Assembly: GCA_903951185.1 (NCBI GenBank)
Contig: CAJBBC010000065.1
Coordinates: 1-5,169, forward strand
Reading direction: 5' to 3'
DNA length: 5,169 bases
From: an uncultured Actinomycetes bacterium
GTDB taxonomy: Bacteria; Actinomycetota; Actinomycetes; S36-B12; UBA5976
The notes beneath the pieces were generated by a model. That model was not told where the DNA came from. It ran no database searches and worked only from the letters and a program-made list of their open reading frames with translations. The position numbers and the translations under genes were made by a program. Of the stretch, positions 1 to 4,768 are shown piece after piece; positions within the stretch are counted from its first letter, which is position 1; each line of letters begins with the position of its first letter.

Positions 1-1002
1 AAGTTGATCCATTACCGCTTGTGGGTTGAAACCATTTTTTAGTTCAATAACTAATTCAAGGCCAGATTCATAATCAGTTAAATCGATAACATCTGAAATA
101 CCTTGCAGCTTTTTACTTGTCACAAGTTCTTTAATGCGCTCAATTACGCGTTCAGGGCCAACTTGATAAGGTAATTCGCGCACAACTAAGCCAGTGCGTC
201 TTGGCGAAACTTGCTCAATGTCTATTCGAGCACGAATTCTAAAACTGCCTTTGCCGGTTTCGTATGCTTCTCGAATCCCGTCTAAACCAATGACAATTCC
301 ACCAGTTGGAAGATCTGGCCCTGGAACAAATTTCATCAAATCATCAAGTGTTGCTTTTGGATGAGTCAGTAAATATGCAGCTGCTGCATTAACTTCTCGT
401 AGATTATGCGGTGGCATGTTAGTTGCCATACCCACGGCGATACCAGAGGCGCCGTTAACTAGTAACGCAGGAATTGCTGATGGAAGAACAGCTGGTTCTA
501 ATTCGCGGCCATCATAATTTGGATTAAAGTCAACAGTGTCTTCATCAAGTGAATCCACCATGGCGTTAGCTGCTGAAGCTAGTCTGGCTTCCGTATAACG
601 ATATGCAGCCGGTCCTTCATCTAATGAGCCAAAATTACCGTGACCATCAATAAATGGAAGTCTTAGCGACCAGGACTGTGCCATTCGGACAAGAGCATCG
701 TAAATTGCTGTATCGCCGTGGGGGTGTAATTTACCCATAACTTCGCCAACTACACGGGCAGATTTAACATGGCCACGATCCGAACGTAAGTTCATTTGCG
801 CCATAGTGTGCAAAATACGTCGCTGTACTGGTTTTAAACCATCTCTAGCATCTGGCAGCGCTCGAGAGTAAATAACCGAGTACGCGTATTCAAGGAATGA
901 ACCCTGCATTTCACTGGCCACATCAATATCAACGATGCGCTCAGTAGTGGCCTTACCGGAATCGTCTCCAGAACTTTTCTTAGACGCAGTTGTTTTAGCC
1001 AT
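1..1002 (-). CDS. parC: DNA topoisomerase IV subunit A / GyrA-family type IIA topoisomerase, N-terminal part (C-terminus cut by window edge)
   Basis: Breakage-reunion subunit of a type IIA topoisomerase, which cuts both strands, passes a second duplex through and reseals; as ParC it would decatenate chromosomes together with ParE. The frame is open from an ATG at 1002-1000 to the left edge, 334 codons. A lysine/serine/threonine-rich N-terminus (about residues 1-20) precedes the winged-helix core. Visible landmarks are ALPDARDGLKPVQRRIL at about 49-64, the quinolone-determining segment HPHGDTAIYDALVRMAQ at 93-109 (Thr98 and Asp102 at the positions of E. coli GyrA Ser83 and Asp87), and the catalytic tyrosine Tyr136 in AAYRYTEARL. 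The EMQGSFLEYAYSVIYSRALPDARDG stretch is closer to actinobacterial ParC than to GyrA from memory, and the sepH neighbourhood also suggests ParC; a GyrA assignment is not fully excluded. The start lies 31 bases after the sepH stop, so co-transcription is likely. The ribosome binding site is weak (GAG a few bases upstream). Confidence 0.9.
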   Translation of the reverse strand, partial: MAKTTASKKSSGDDSGKATTERIVDIDVASEMQGSFLEYAYSVIYSRALPDARDGLKPVQRRILHTMAQMNLRSDRGHVKSARVVGEVMGKLHPHGDTAIYDALVRMAQSWSLRLPFIDGHGNFGSLDEGPAAYRYTEARLASAANAMVDSLDEDTVDFNPNYDGRELEPAVLPSAIPALLVNGASGIAVGMATNMPPHNLREVNAAAAYLLTHPKATLDDLMKFVPGPDLPTGGIVIGLDGIREAYETGKGSFRIRARIDIEQVSPRRTGLVVRELPYQVGPERVIERIKELVTSKKLQGISDVIDLTDYESGLELVIELKNGFNPQAVMDQL

Positions 1003-1033
1003 TTGCTCGCTTTATCTCAGTGATTGAAAATAT

Positions 1034-1831
1034 TTATTGGTCAGTTGGTCGGTTACCAAACAAAATGTCATCCCATGAGGGGGAATCATCTTGTGCAACT
1101 GGCGCTGGATTAGCTACTGGCATTGGAACTGGAATTGTCGGATGACCTGGTCCTGCCCATGCTGGACTATCGAGCTCTTCGTTACTTATTGAATCTTGTG
1201 CAACAGTTGGTAAACCTACAAGTCTTGGTTTCTGCTCTACTTGCACTGTCGGTTTCACAGCTTCTTTAACTGCAGCAACTGACTCGTCAAACAACCAACG
1301 CGCTTCGTCATCTAAGGCAACAATTGAATGGCCTAGTGGATCATAAATCCAAGACGCGCCACCAGTTCCACTACCGGAAGCCCAGATCACTGTAATAGTC
1401 CAGCGATTATCATCACGTCGGTAGGAATCCCATTCCAAACTTAAGATATCTACATTTCGTGCAATCAGTTGGCTAACAACAATGTCTTCTAAACGTATTT
1501 CACCATGTGGACGACGAACAAAGGTTTCGCGTGCCTTTGCTGACATGTACTGACGTTCGGCATAAACCGGACCGGCATATCTTTCAATCCGATCAAGAGT
1601 TACGCCAGCTTCGGCAGCAATGTCTTCTGGTTGCTCACCGCGTCGGATTCTAGTCTGGATATCTCGTGGTGAAATCCCTAATGCTGGAGAATTATCTGAC
1701 GCTTGTTTCTGTGCTGACACATTGCGAACAATGTGATCATCAACTTCAACACGGAATTCTTGACCATCGTCATCCATGAAAACAAGTGCAGTGTTGTCAT
1801 CACTGCGCCCAACAAAAATAAGGTCTTTCAA
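1034..1831 (-). CDS. sepH: Septation protein SepH (DUF3071 family), TTG start
   Basis: Actinobacterial cell-division protein; characterised SepH of Streptomyces and mycobacteria binds FtsZ and stimulates its assembly at septa. The 265-residue product has the family layout. An N-terminal DUF3071 domain opens with MKDLIFVGRSDDNTALVF. A helix-turn-helix-like segment (about 53-85, SPRDIQTRIRRGEQPEDIAA onward) runs into the conserved YAGPVYAERQY (85-95). A further conserved block at about 112-185 contains WTITVIW and WIYDPLGHSIVALDDEARWLFD. A proline-rich linker follows (about 200-248), and the end carries PSWDDILFG (251-259), which matches the short C-terminal motif of SepH homologues. The length is within the family range. 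The start is TTG, supported by GGAGG seven bases upstream and by the fit to the family N-terminus. It appears to head a unit with the downstream topoisomerase gene and is divergent from the phosphatase gene. The HTH-like motif is used for division in characterised homologues, so a transcription-factor reading is not favoured. Confidence 0.93.
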   Translation of the reverse strand: MKDLIFVGRSDDNTALVFMDDDGQEFRVEVDDHIVRNVSAQKQASDNSPALGISPRDIQTRIRRGEQPEDIAAEAGVTLDRIERYAGPVYAERQYMSAKARETFVRRPHGEIRLEDIVVSQLIARNVDILSLEWDSYRRDDNRWTITVIWASGSGTGGASWIYDPLGHSIVALDDEARWLFDESVAAVKEAVKPTVQVEQKPRLVGLPTVAQDSISNEELDSPAWAGPGHPTIPVPMPVANPAPVAQDDSPSWDDILFGNRPTDQ

Positions 1832-1838
1832 AATCTAG

Positions 1839-1843
1839 CCTCC
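1839..1843 (-). promoter_or_regulatory. Ribosome binding site of sepH that fixes a TTG start
   Basis: GGAGG is present on the minus strand with seven bases between it and the TTG codon at 1831-1829. It is the best Shine-Dalgarno match in the window. No ATG lies nearby in frame, and the TTG gives the family N-terminus directly, so this site settles the start. Confidence 0.8.
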
Positions 1844-1853
1844 AGAAGGTCTA

Positions 1854-1881
1854 CAGATAGTTTCGCGTGAAAACCCAACAA
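1854..1881 (-). promoter_or_regulatory. Candidate promoter for sepH-parC
   Basis: On the minus strand TTGTTG (1881-1876) is followed after 16 bases by TATCTG (1859-1854), a loose sigma-70-type -35/-10 pair. It would start transcription near 1847, just ahead of the GGAGG site, giving a very short leader. The -10 departs from TANNNT at its last base, so this is tentative. Some promoter must lie in or near this 76-base divergent spacer, since the flanking genes point away from each other. On the plus strand, TAGTTT at 1858-1863 could serve as a -10 for the phosphatase gene, but I see no -35 partner. Confidence 0.22.
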
Positions 1882-1907
1882 ATTAGGGCTTTTCGGGGGT
1901 GTGTCGC

Positions 1908-2822
1908 ATGACAATTAACTCGACAGGGGATGATGTAACTATGGTCAAAACAGCGCGGGAAGAGTTCAAACAAACACTTACAGATCCGGATGTGAGTTTT
2001 GCAATTGAGGTAGCCCTAGACGCCGGGTTGGTATTAAGTAAACGCCCGAACGAATTGATTTTCGAAACTAAATCCAGTGACACCGACGTTGTTACGCACA
2101 TGGATGAATTAGCTGAAGAACTTATCGTCGCCGCGATCAGCTCAGGGCGTCCTGACGATGGATTACTAGGTGAAGAAGGGGCAGCAAAGCCCAGCACATC
2201 TGGTCGTCAGTGGGTTATCGATCCGATCGACGGAACCATCAATTACCTATACAAATTGCCACATTGGTGTGTATCTATAGGTTTAGTTGAGGAAGAGAGT
2301 CGGCAGGGAATCGCTGGTGTGGTCTATGCACCAAGTTTACAAACGCTATTTGTAGGTGCTGCCGGGAAGGGTTCCTACCGCATTACGTTTAGCCAGAGTT
2401 CTGATCTCAACATTCACGATGAGAGCACAATCAAAACTGTTGATCGCTTGAGCGTTTCTACCGAGCAGCGCTTGAGTCACAGTTTGGTTGGTACGGGCTT
2501 CGGGTACACCTCGGCTCGACGAGCTCATCAGGCCAATGTGTTAACAAGTATTTTGCCTAACGTTCGCGATATCAGGCGCTTAGGTTCGTGTGCATTAGAT
2601 CTTTGTCTAGTGGCTGCTGGGGACTTAGATGCTTATTTTGAGCGTGGCGTTAAACCTTGGGATCACAGTGCTGGGAGTTTAATAGTTCAAGAAGCTGGCG
2701 GCATTGTTTCGGGCTTACGTGGCCAACAAGCCAACGAGTCGATGATTCTGGCTTCAAATTCACTTGTGGCACAGGAATTTGTATCTATTCTTGAATCACT
2801 CGATGCCGATAAAGGGGAATAA
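1908..2822 (+). CDS. suhB: Inositol monophosphatase family protein (SuhB-like)
   Basis: Mg2+-dependent phosphomonoesterase of the IMPase/FBPase superfamily. The likely substrate is myo-inositol-1-phosphate or a related sugar phosphate, but this family also includes histidinol-phosphatases and PAP phosphatases, and the sequence alone does not decide. With the ATG at 1908 the product has 304 residues. Metal-site motifs are intact: GEEGA at 88-92, DPIDGT at 105-110 (the classic DPxDGT), and WD at 251-252 followed by QEAGG ending near 265. The segment at about 159-182, between the two halves, is polar and looks like a variable loop. Start choice: ATG 1908 has GGGGG eight bases upstream. GTG 1899 (307 aa) and ATG 1941 (293 aa, AGGGGA ten bases upstream) are alternatives, and family alignment from memory tolerates any of them. 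The gene is divergent from sepH. The next gene begins 6 bases after its stop, so the two are probably one operon. M. tuberculosis suhB (Rv2701c) holds the equivalent place beside DUF4193 and dut. Confidence 0.88.
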   Translation: MTINSTGDDVTMVKTAREEFKQTLTDPDVSFAIEVALDAGLVLSKRPNELIFETKSSDTDVVTHMDELAEELIVAAISSGRPDDGLLGEEGAAKPSTSGRQWVIDPIDGTINYLYKLPHWCVSIGLVEEESRQGIAGVVYAPSLQTLFVGAAGKGSYRITFSQSSDLNIHDESTIKTVDRLSVSTEQRLSHSLVGTGFGYTSARRAHQANVLTSILPNVRDIRRLGSCALDLCLVAAGDLDAYFERGVKPWDHSAGSLIVQEAGGIVSGLRGQQANESMILASNSLVAQEFVSILESLDADKGE

Positions 2823-2828
2823 GCAAGT

Positions 2829-3347
2829 ATGCCGATTTATGCACTAGGCGATAAAGTTCCAAAAATTCATCCAGAAGCTTTTGTACATCCAGATGCAGTG
2901 ATTATTGGTGATGTCACGATTGGTGCCCAAAGTTCAGTTTGGCCCTGTGCAGTTTTACGCGGGGACAGCAACAAAATTGTGGTCGGCGATCGAACTTCGA
3001 TCCAAGACGGATCTGTGATTCACACCACCACTTACTTGGGCACCTTTATCGGCAATGAATGCACTATTGGCCACAACGCTCATCTTGAAGGATGCACAGT
3101 CAAGGATGGCGCATTAGTTGGCTCAGGTTCGCTGGTCCATCATGAAGCTGTCATTGAATCAGGTGCGTTGGTTGCTGCCGGAGCAGTTGTAACTCATGGA
3201 ACTATCGTGCCGGCTGGCGCACTTGCAGTCGGTGTGCCGGCAAAAATAAAAGAAGGTAAAGCTGATCCAGATGTATTGGCTTATTCGATTGATTTTTACA
3301 CCAGAATGGCCGCTCTATATCCCAAAGAAATGCGCCGAATTGATTAG
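2829..3347 (+). CDS. Gamma-carbonic-anhydrase-like left-handed beta-helix protein
   Basis: A 172-residue hexapeptide-repeat protein of the gamma carbonic anhydrase / YrdA / PaaY group, expected to form a trimer with a metal site at each subunit interface. Hexapeptide turns such as AVIIGDVTIGAQSSVWPCAVLRGD run from about residue 15 to 140, followed by a C-terminal helix (about 146-170). Conserved positions visible are Arg44 and Asp46 (LRGD), Gln59 (IQDG), His65 (SVIHTT) and His82 (TIGHNAHLEGC). The third metal ligand is unusual. E. coli YrdA has GHKVMLHGC, where the second His is a ligand; here the aligned residue is Glu87, with a His at 85 instead. Carbonic anhydrase activity (CO2 hydration to bicarbonate) is therefore uncertain, although the substitution is probably shared with other actinobacterial relatives. 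The loop after His65 is also shorter than in YrdA. The start ATG has AAGGGGA ten bases upstream, at the end of the phosphatase gene; the 6-base gap implies coupled translation. Confidence 0.85.
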   Translation: MPIYALGDKVPKIHPEAFVHPDAVIIGDVTIGAQSSVWPCAVLRGDSNKIVVGDRTSIQDGSVIHTTTYLGTFIGNECTIGHNAHLEGCTVKDGALVGSGSLVHHEAVIESGALVAAGAVVTHGTIVPAGALAVGVPAKIKEGKADPDVLAYSIDFYTRMAALYPKEMRRID

Positions 3348-3363
3348 TCTGGGGGCGGTGCTT

Positions 3364-3390
3364 GAGGTAACTCGGGCATAAAGTAACCTC
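3364..3390 (+). other. Imperfect inverted repeat in the 100-base spacer before DUF4193
   Basis: GAGGTAAC (3364-3371) and GTAACCTC (3383-3390) can pair over 8 positions with one mismatch, around an 11-base loop. It lies 17 bases after the stop of the carbonic-anhydrase-like gene. No T-run follows, so it is a poor intrinsic terminator; it may instead be an operator, an mRNA 3'-end stabiliser or chance. The rest of the spacer shows AGGAG at 3430-3434, 13 bases before the DUF4193 start, which is a long spacing, and no convincing promoter. Confidence 0.35.
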
Positions 3391-3447
3391 ACGTTGCGTT
3401 AGGACTTATGTCAGAACGTTAACCGGATCAGGAGATCAAGAACAGTC

Positions 3448-3744
3448 ATGGCTACTGACTACGACGCCCCGAGAAAAACGGATGAAGAGTTAAATGAGGA
3501 ATCCCTTGAGGATTTAAAAGCTCAGCATGCGTCTAAAACAGCTACCAGCGTAGATGCCGATCAAGCAGATATAAATGAAAACCTTGAATTACCGGGCGCA
3601 GACTTATCTGATGAATCAATTACAGTTCTGGTTATTCCGAAGAAAGCCGATGAATTTACCTGCTCCCGGTGTTTCTTAGTAAATCACCGCAGTCAATTAG
3701 CTAAAGAAGTTAAGGGCCAACCAATCTGCAACGATTGCGCTTAA
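3448..3744 (+). CDS. DUF4193 family small zinc-ribbon-like protein
   Basis: A 98-residue protein of unknown function, close to M. tuberculosis Rv2699c as I recall it. It opens with the family signature MATDYDAPR. An acidic, low-complexity middle (about 12-55) rich in Glu, Asp and Ala is probably disordered, and ELPGADLS (47-54) is a conserved patch. The C-terminal part holds two Cys pairs, Cys72-x2-Cys75 (CSRC) and Cys94-x2-Cys97 (CNDC), spaced 18 residues apart. That is the pattern of a four-cysteine zinc ribbon, preceded by the conserved VIPKKADEFTC. An acidic tail plus a zinc ribbon suggests binding to nucleic acid or to a protein such as RNA polymerase, but this is inference. The start ATG fits the family exactly. 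AGGAG lies 13 bases upstream, farther than usual. The last codon and stop lie inside the first copy of a 14-bp tandem repeat. The gene converges on DUF3093. Confidence 0.93.
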   Translation: MATDYDAPRKTDEELNEESLEDLKAQHASKTATSVDADQADINENLELPGADLSDESITVLVIPKKADEFTCSRCFLVNHRSQLAKEVKGQPICNDCA

Positions 3745-3795
3745 TCGGTATCACTTAATCGGTATCGCTTAATTCGTATCGCTTAATCGGTATCG
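3740..3795 (+). repeat. Four tandem copies of a 14-bp unit at a convergent gene junction
   Basis: Head-to-tail copies of CTTAATCGGTATCG lie at 3740-3753 (last base A), 3754-3767 (exact), 3768-3781 (two adjacent changes, CTTAATTCGTATCG) and 3782-3795 (exact); a fifth copy decays after CATAAT at 3796. The first copy includes the end of the DUF4193 Ala codon and its TAA stop. Gain or loss of whole units would therefore leave the encoded protein unchanged. Because 14 is not a multiple of 3 and TTAA reads the same on both strands, three units place stop codons in all six frames. Each junction is also a near-palindrome: TTAATCG, loop GTAT, CGCTTAA at 3755-3772 with one mismatch. The origin is most simply replication slippage; a transcription-ending role between the convergent genes is possible but unproven. 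Confidence 0.92.
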
Positions 3796-3801
3796 CATAA
3801 T

Positions 3802-3818
3802 TAACTACACCCTAGTTA
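3802..3818. terminator. Weak AT-rich hairpin at the convergent 3' ends
   Basis: TAACTA (3802-3807) and TAGTTA (3813-3818) form a 6-bp stem around the loop CACCC. On the plus strand it is followed by the T-rich stretch TTTATTTCCTTT, so it could help end transcription from DUF4193. The stem is short, has only one G:C pair, and overlaps the stop codon of DUF3093, so its strength is doubtful. Confidence 0.3.
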
Positions 3819-4309
3819 TTTATTTCCTTTAATATCTCGACAACTTGATTTGGTTGCCTAGATGAAAAATGCCAATACGGATGCGGATCCTCAAGGTCAG
3901 TGACCTCAAACAAAACTGATTCCTTAATTGCAGCTCGAAGAACTAGGTAAGCATCTCGATGTGTGTGCGCCCGTCGGGACGCAACTGTCTGTTGTTGATC
4001 AAGTAATTTTGGCGTGCCAACATATTTGATTGGGATGCGCGCATTACCGACTTGCACTACTAAATCGTCTATTTGAATTATCGGACTTGTTTTATAAGTG
4101 AATAAGAATGTTAAGCCAGTACTCAATCCGCCGAGGATAATTCCAAAACTTCGACCGTATACATATCCATAGGCAATACCCAAAGAAATTGTCATGAACG
4201 TGATGAGCAACCAAACGTAAATACCGGGTAGCAAACGTTCATGGTATTTAACGTTTTTACCGTTAGTTCCTTCAGCTATCAACGCGCTATTTCCGGAGTG
4301 CTGGTTCAT
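3812..4309 (-). CDS. DUF3093 family membrane protein
   Basis: A 165-residue protein of unknown function, the counterpart of M. tuberculosis Rv2698 by position and layout. A 20-residue polar N-terminus leads to the family motif YHERLLPG (22-29). Two hydrophobic segments at about 29-51 and 54-72 should form a membrane hairpin. The rest (about 75-165) is a soluble domain carrying conserved patches: IKYVGTPKLLD (94-104), RDAYLVLRAAIKESVLFEV (118-136) and DPHPYWHFSSRQP (141-153), the last being the clearest DUF3093 mark. The start ATG at 4309-4307 has GAGAG nine bases upstream. Only 18 bases separate it from the oppositely directed dut start, so its promoter must lie in that gap or within dut. Converges with DUF4193. 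The linkage to dut is conserved, but no mechanism is evident from the sequence. Confidence 0.9.
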   Translation of the reverse strand: MNQHSGNSALIAEGTNGKNVKYHERLLPGIYVWLLITFMTISLGIAYGYVYGRSFGIILGGLSTGLTFLFTYKTSPIIQIDDLVVQVGNARIPIKYVGTPKLLDQQQTVASRRAHTHRDAYLVLRAAIKESVLFEVTDLEDPHPYWHFSSRQPNQVVEILKEINN

Positions 4310-4327
4310 AGAGGTATTCTCTCACTT
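4310..4327. promoter_or_regulatory. 18-base divergent spacer carrying both ribosome binding sites
   Basis: The gap between the DUF3093 and dut starts contains AGAGG (4310-4314) for dut on the plus strand and GAGAG (complement of 4319-4323) for DUF3093 on the minus strand. The two form a small dyad, AGAG-N5-CTCT at 4310-4322. There is no room for two promoters, so at least one must overlap the opposite gene's coding region. Confidence 0.5.
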
Positions 4328-4768
4328 GTGGTGAAAGTTCATTTCAAGCGGCTCGACGTTAATGCAGTTATGCCGACATACGCACATGACACTGATGCTG
4401 GAGCTGATTTGTCTTGCCTTGAAGACTTCACCTTAAAACCAGGAGAGCGGAAATTAATCCGAACTGGAATAGCCATCAGCTTGCCGGTCGGATTTGTTGG
4501 TTTAGTGCATCCTCGATCAGGTTTAGCAAATAAAAATGGAATAAGTATTGTTAATGCGCCGGGTACGGTTGATGCCGATTATCGCGGCGAATTAATGATT
4601 AATTTGATTAACCTGGATCAGACTGAAATTTTCACCGCCAAAGCTGGCAGCCGGATTGCTCAATTGGTGATTCAGGAAGTTAAATTCGCAGAATTTCTCG
4701 AAGTTGAAGAGTTAGATGAAACAAAGCGTGGAAACAATGGATTTGGATCGACTGGAGTCTCAAACTAA
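4328..4768 (+). CDS. dut: dUTP diphosphatase (dUTPase), GTG start
   Basis: Hydrolyses dUTP to dUMP and pyrophosphate, keeping uracil out of DNA and supplying the thymidylate synthase substrate; cytosolic homotrimer. With the GTG at 4328 the product has 146 residues, normal for trimeric dUTPases. All five motifs are present: DAGADL (23-28), PRSGLA (62-67), GTVDADYRGE (79-88, with Asp82 as the catalytic water-activating residue and Tyr85 stacking on uracil), RIAQLV (109-114), and RGNNGFGSTG (134-143, the phosphate-gripping C-terminal arm with Phe139). The frame stays open upstream to an ATG at 4241, but that extension lies antisense to the DUF3093 start and does not fit the family. GTG 4328 or the adjacent GTG 4331 gives a typical N-terminus. 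AGAGG lies 13 bases before 4328, a long spacing. The stop overlaps the next start (TAATG), so DUF3710 is translationally coupled. Confidence 0.96.
   Translation: MVKVHFKRLDVNAVMPTYAHDTDAGADLSCLEDFTLKPGERKLIRTGIAISLPVGFVGLVHPRSGLANKNGISIVNAPGTVDADYRGELMINLINLDQTEIFTAKAGSRIAQLVIQEVKFAEFLEVEELDETKRGNNGFGSTGVSN

Noticed and set aside
1..1002. gyrA rather than parC
   Set aside because: The catalytic core alone cannot exclude it, but the gene is not beside gyrB or dnaA here, its N-terminal core reads like actinobacterial ParC, and it sits next to sepH; the C-terminal domain that would decide lies outside the window.
1034..1831. sepH product as a transcriptional regulator because of its helix-turn-helix-like segment
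   Set aside because: The DUF3071 context and the C-terminal PSWDDILFG motif match SepH, whose characterised members act on FtsZ.
1883..2197. Open frame of 104 codons on the minus strand
   Set aside because: It lies antisense within the phosphatase gene, is Ser-rich without any recognisable domain, and has no supporting ribosome binding site; a shadow frame.
2346..2528. Open frame of 60 codons on the minus strand
   Set aside because: Fully antisense inside the phosphatase coding region, with no family features.
3348..3447. Riboswitch or small RNA in the spacer
   Set aside because: Only one imperfect 8-bp stem is visible, with no conserved multi-helix architecture that I recognise.
3740..3795. 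CRISPR array
   Set aside because: The 14-bp units abut with no spacers, so this is a simple tandem repeat.
4241..4327. N-terminal extension of dut from an upstream ATG
   Set aside because: The 29 extra residues do not resemble dUTPase N-termini and lie antisense across the DUF3093 start; GTG 4328 gives the normal protein length.
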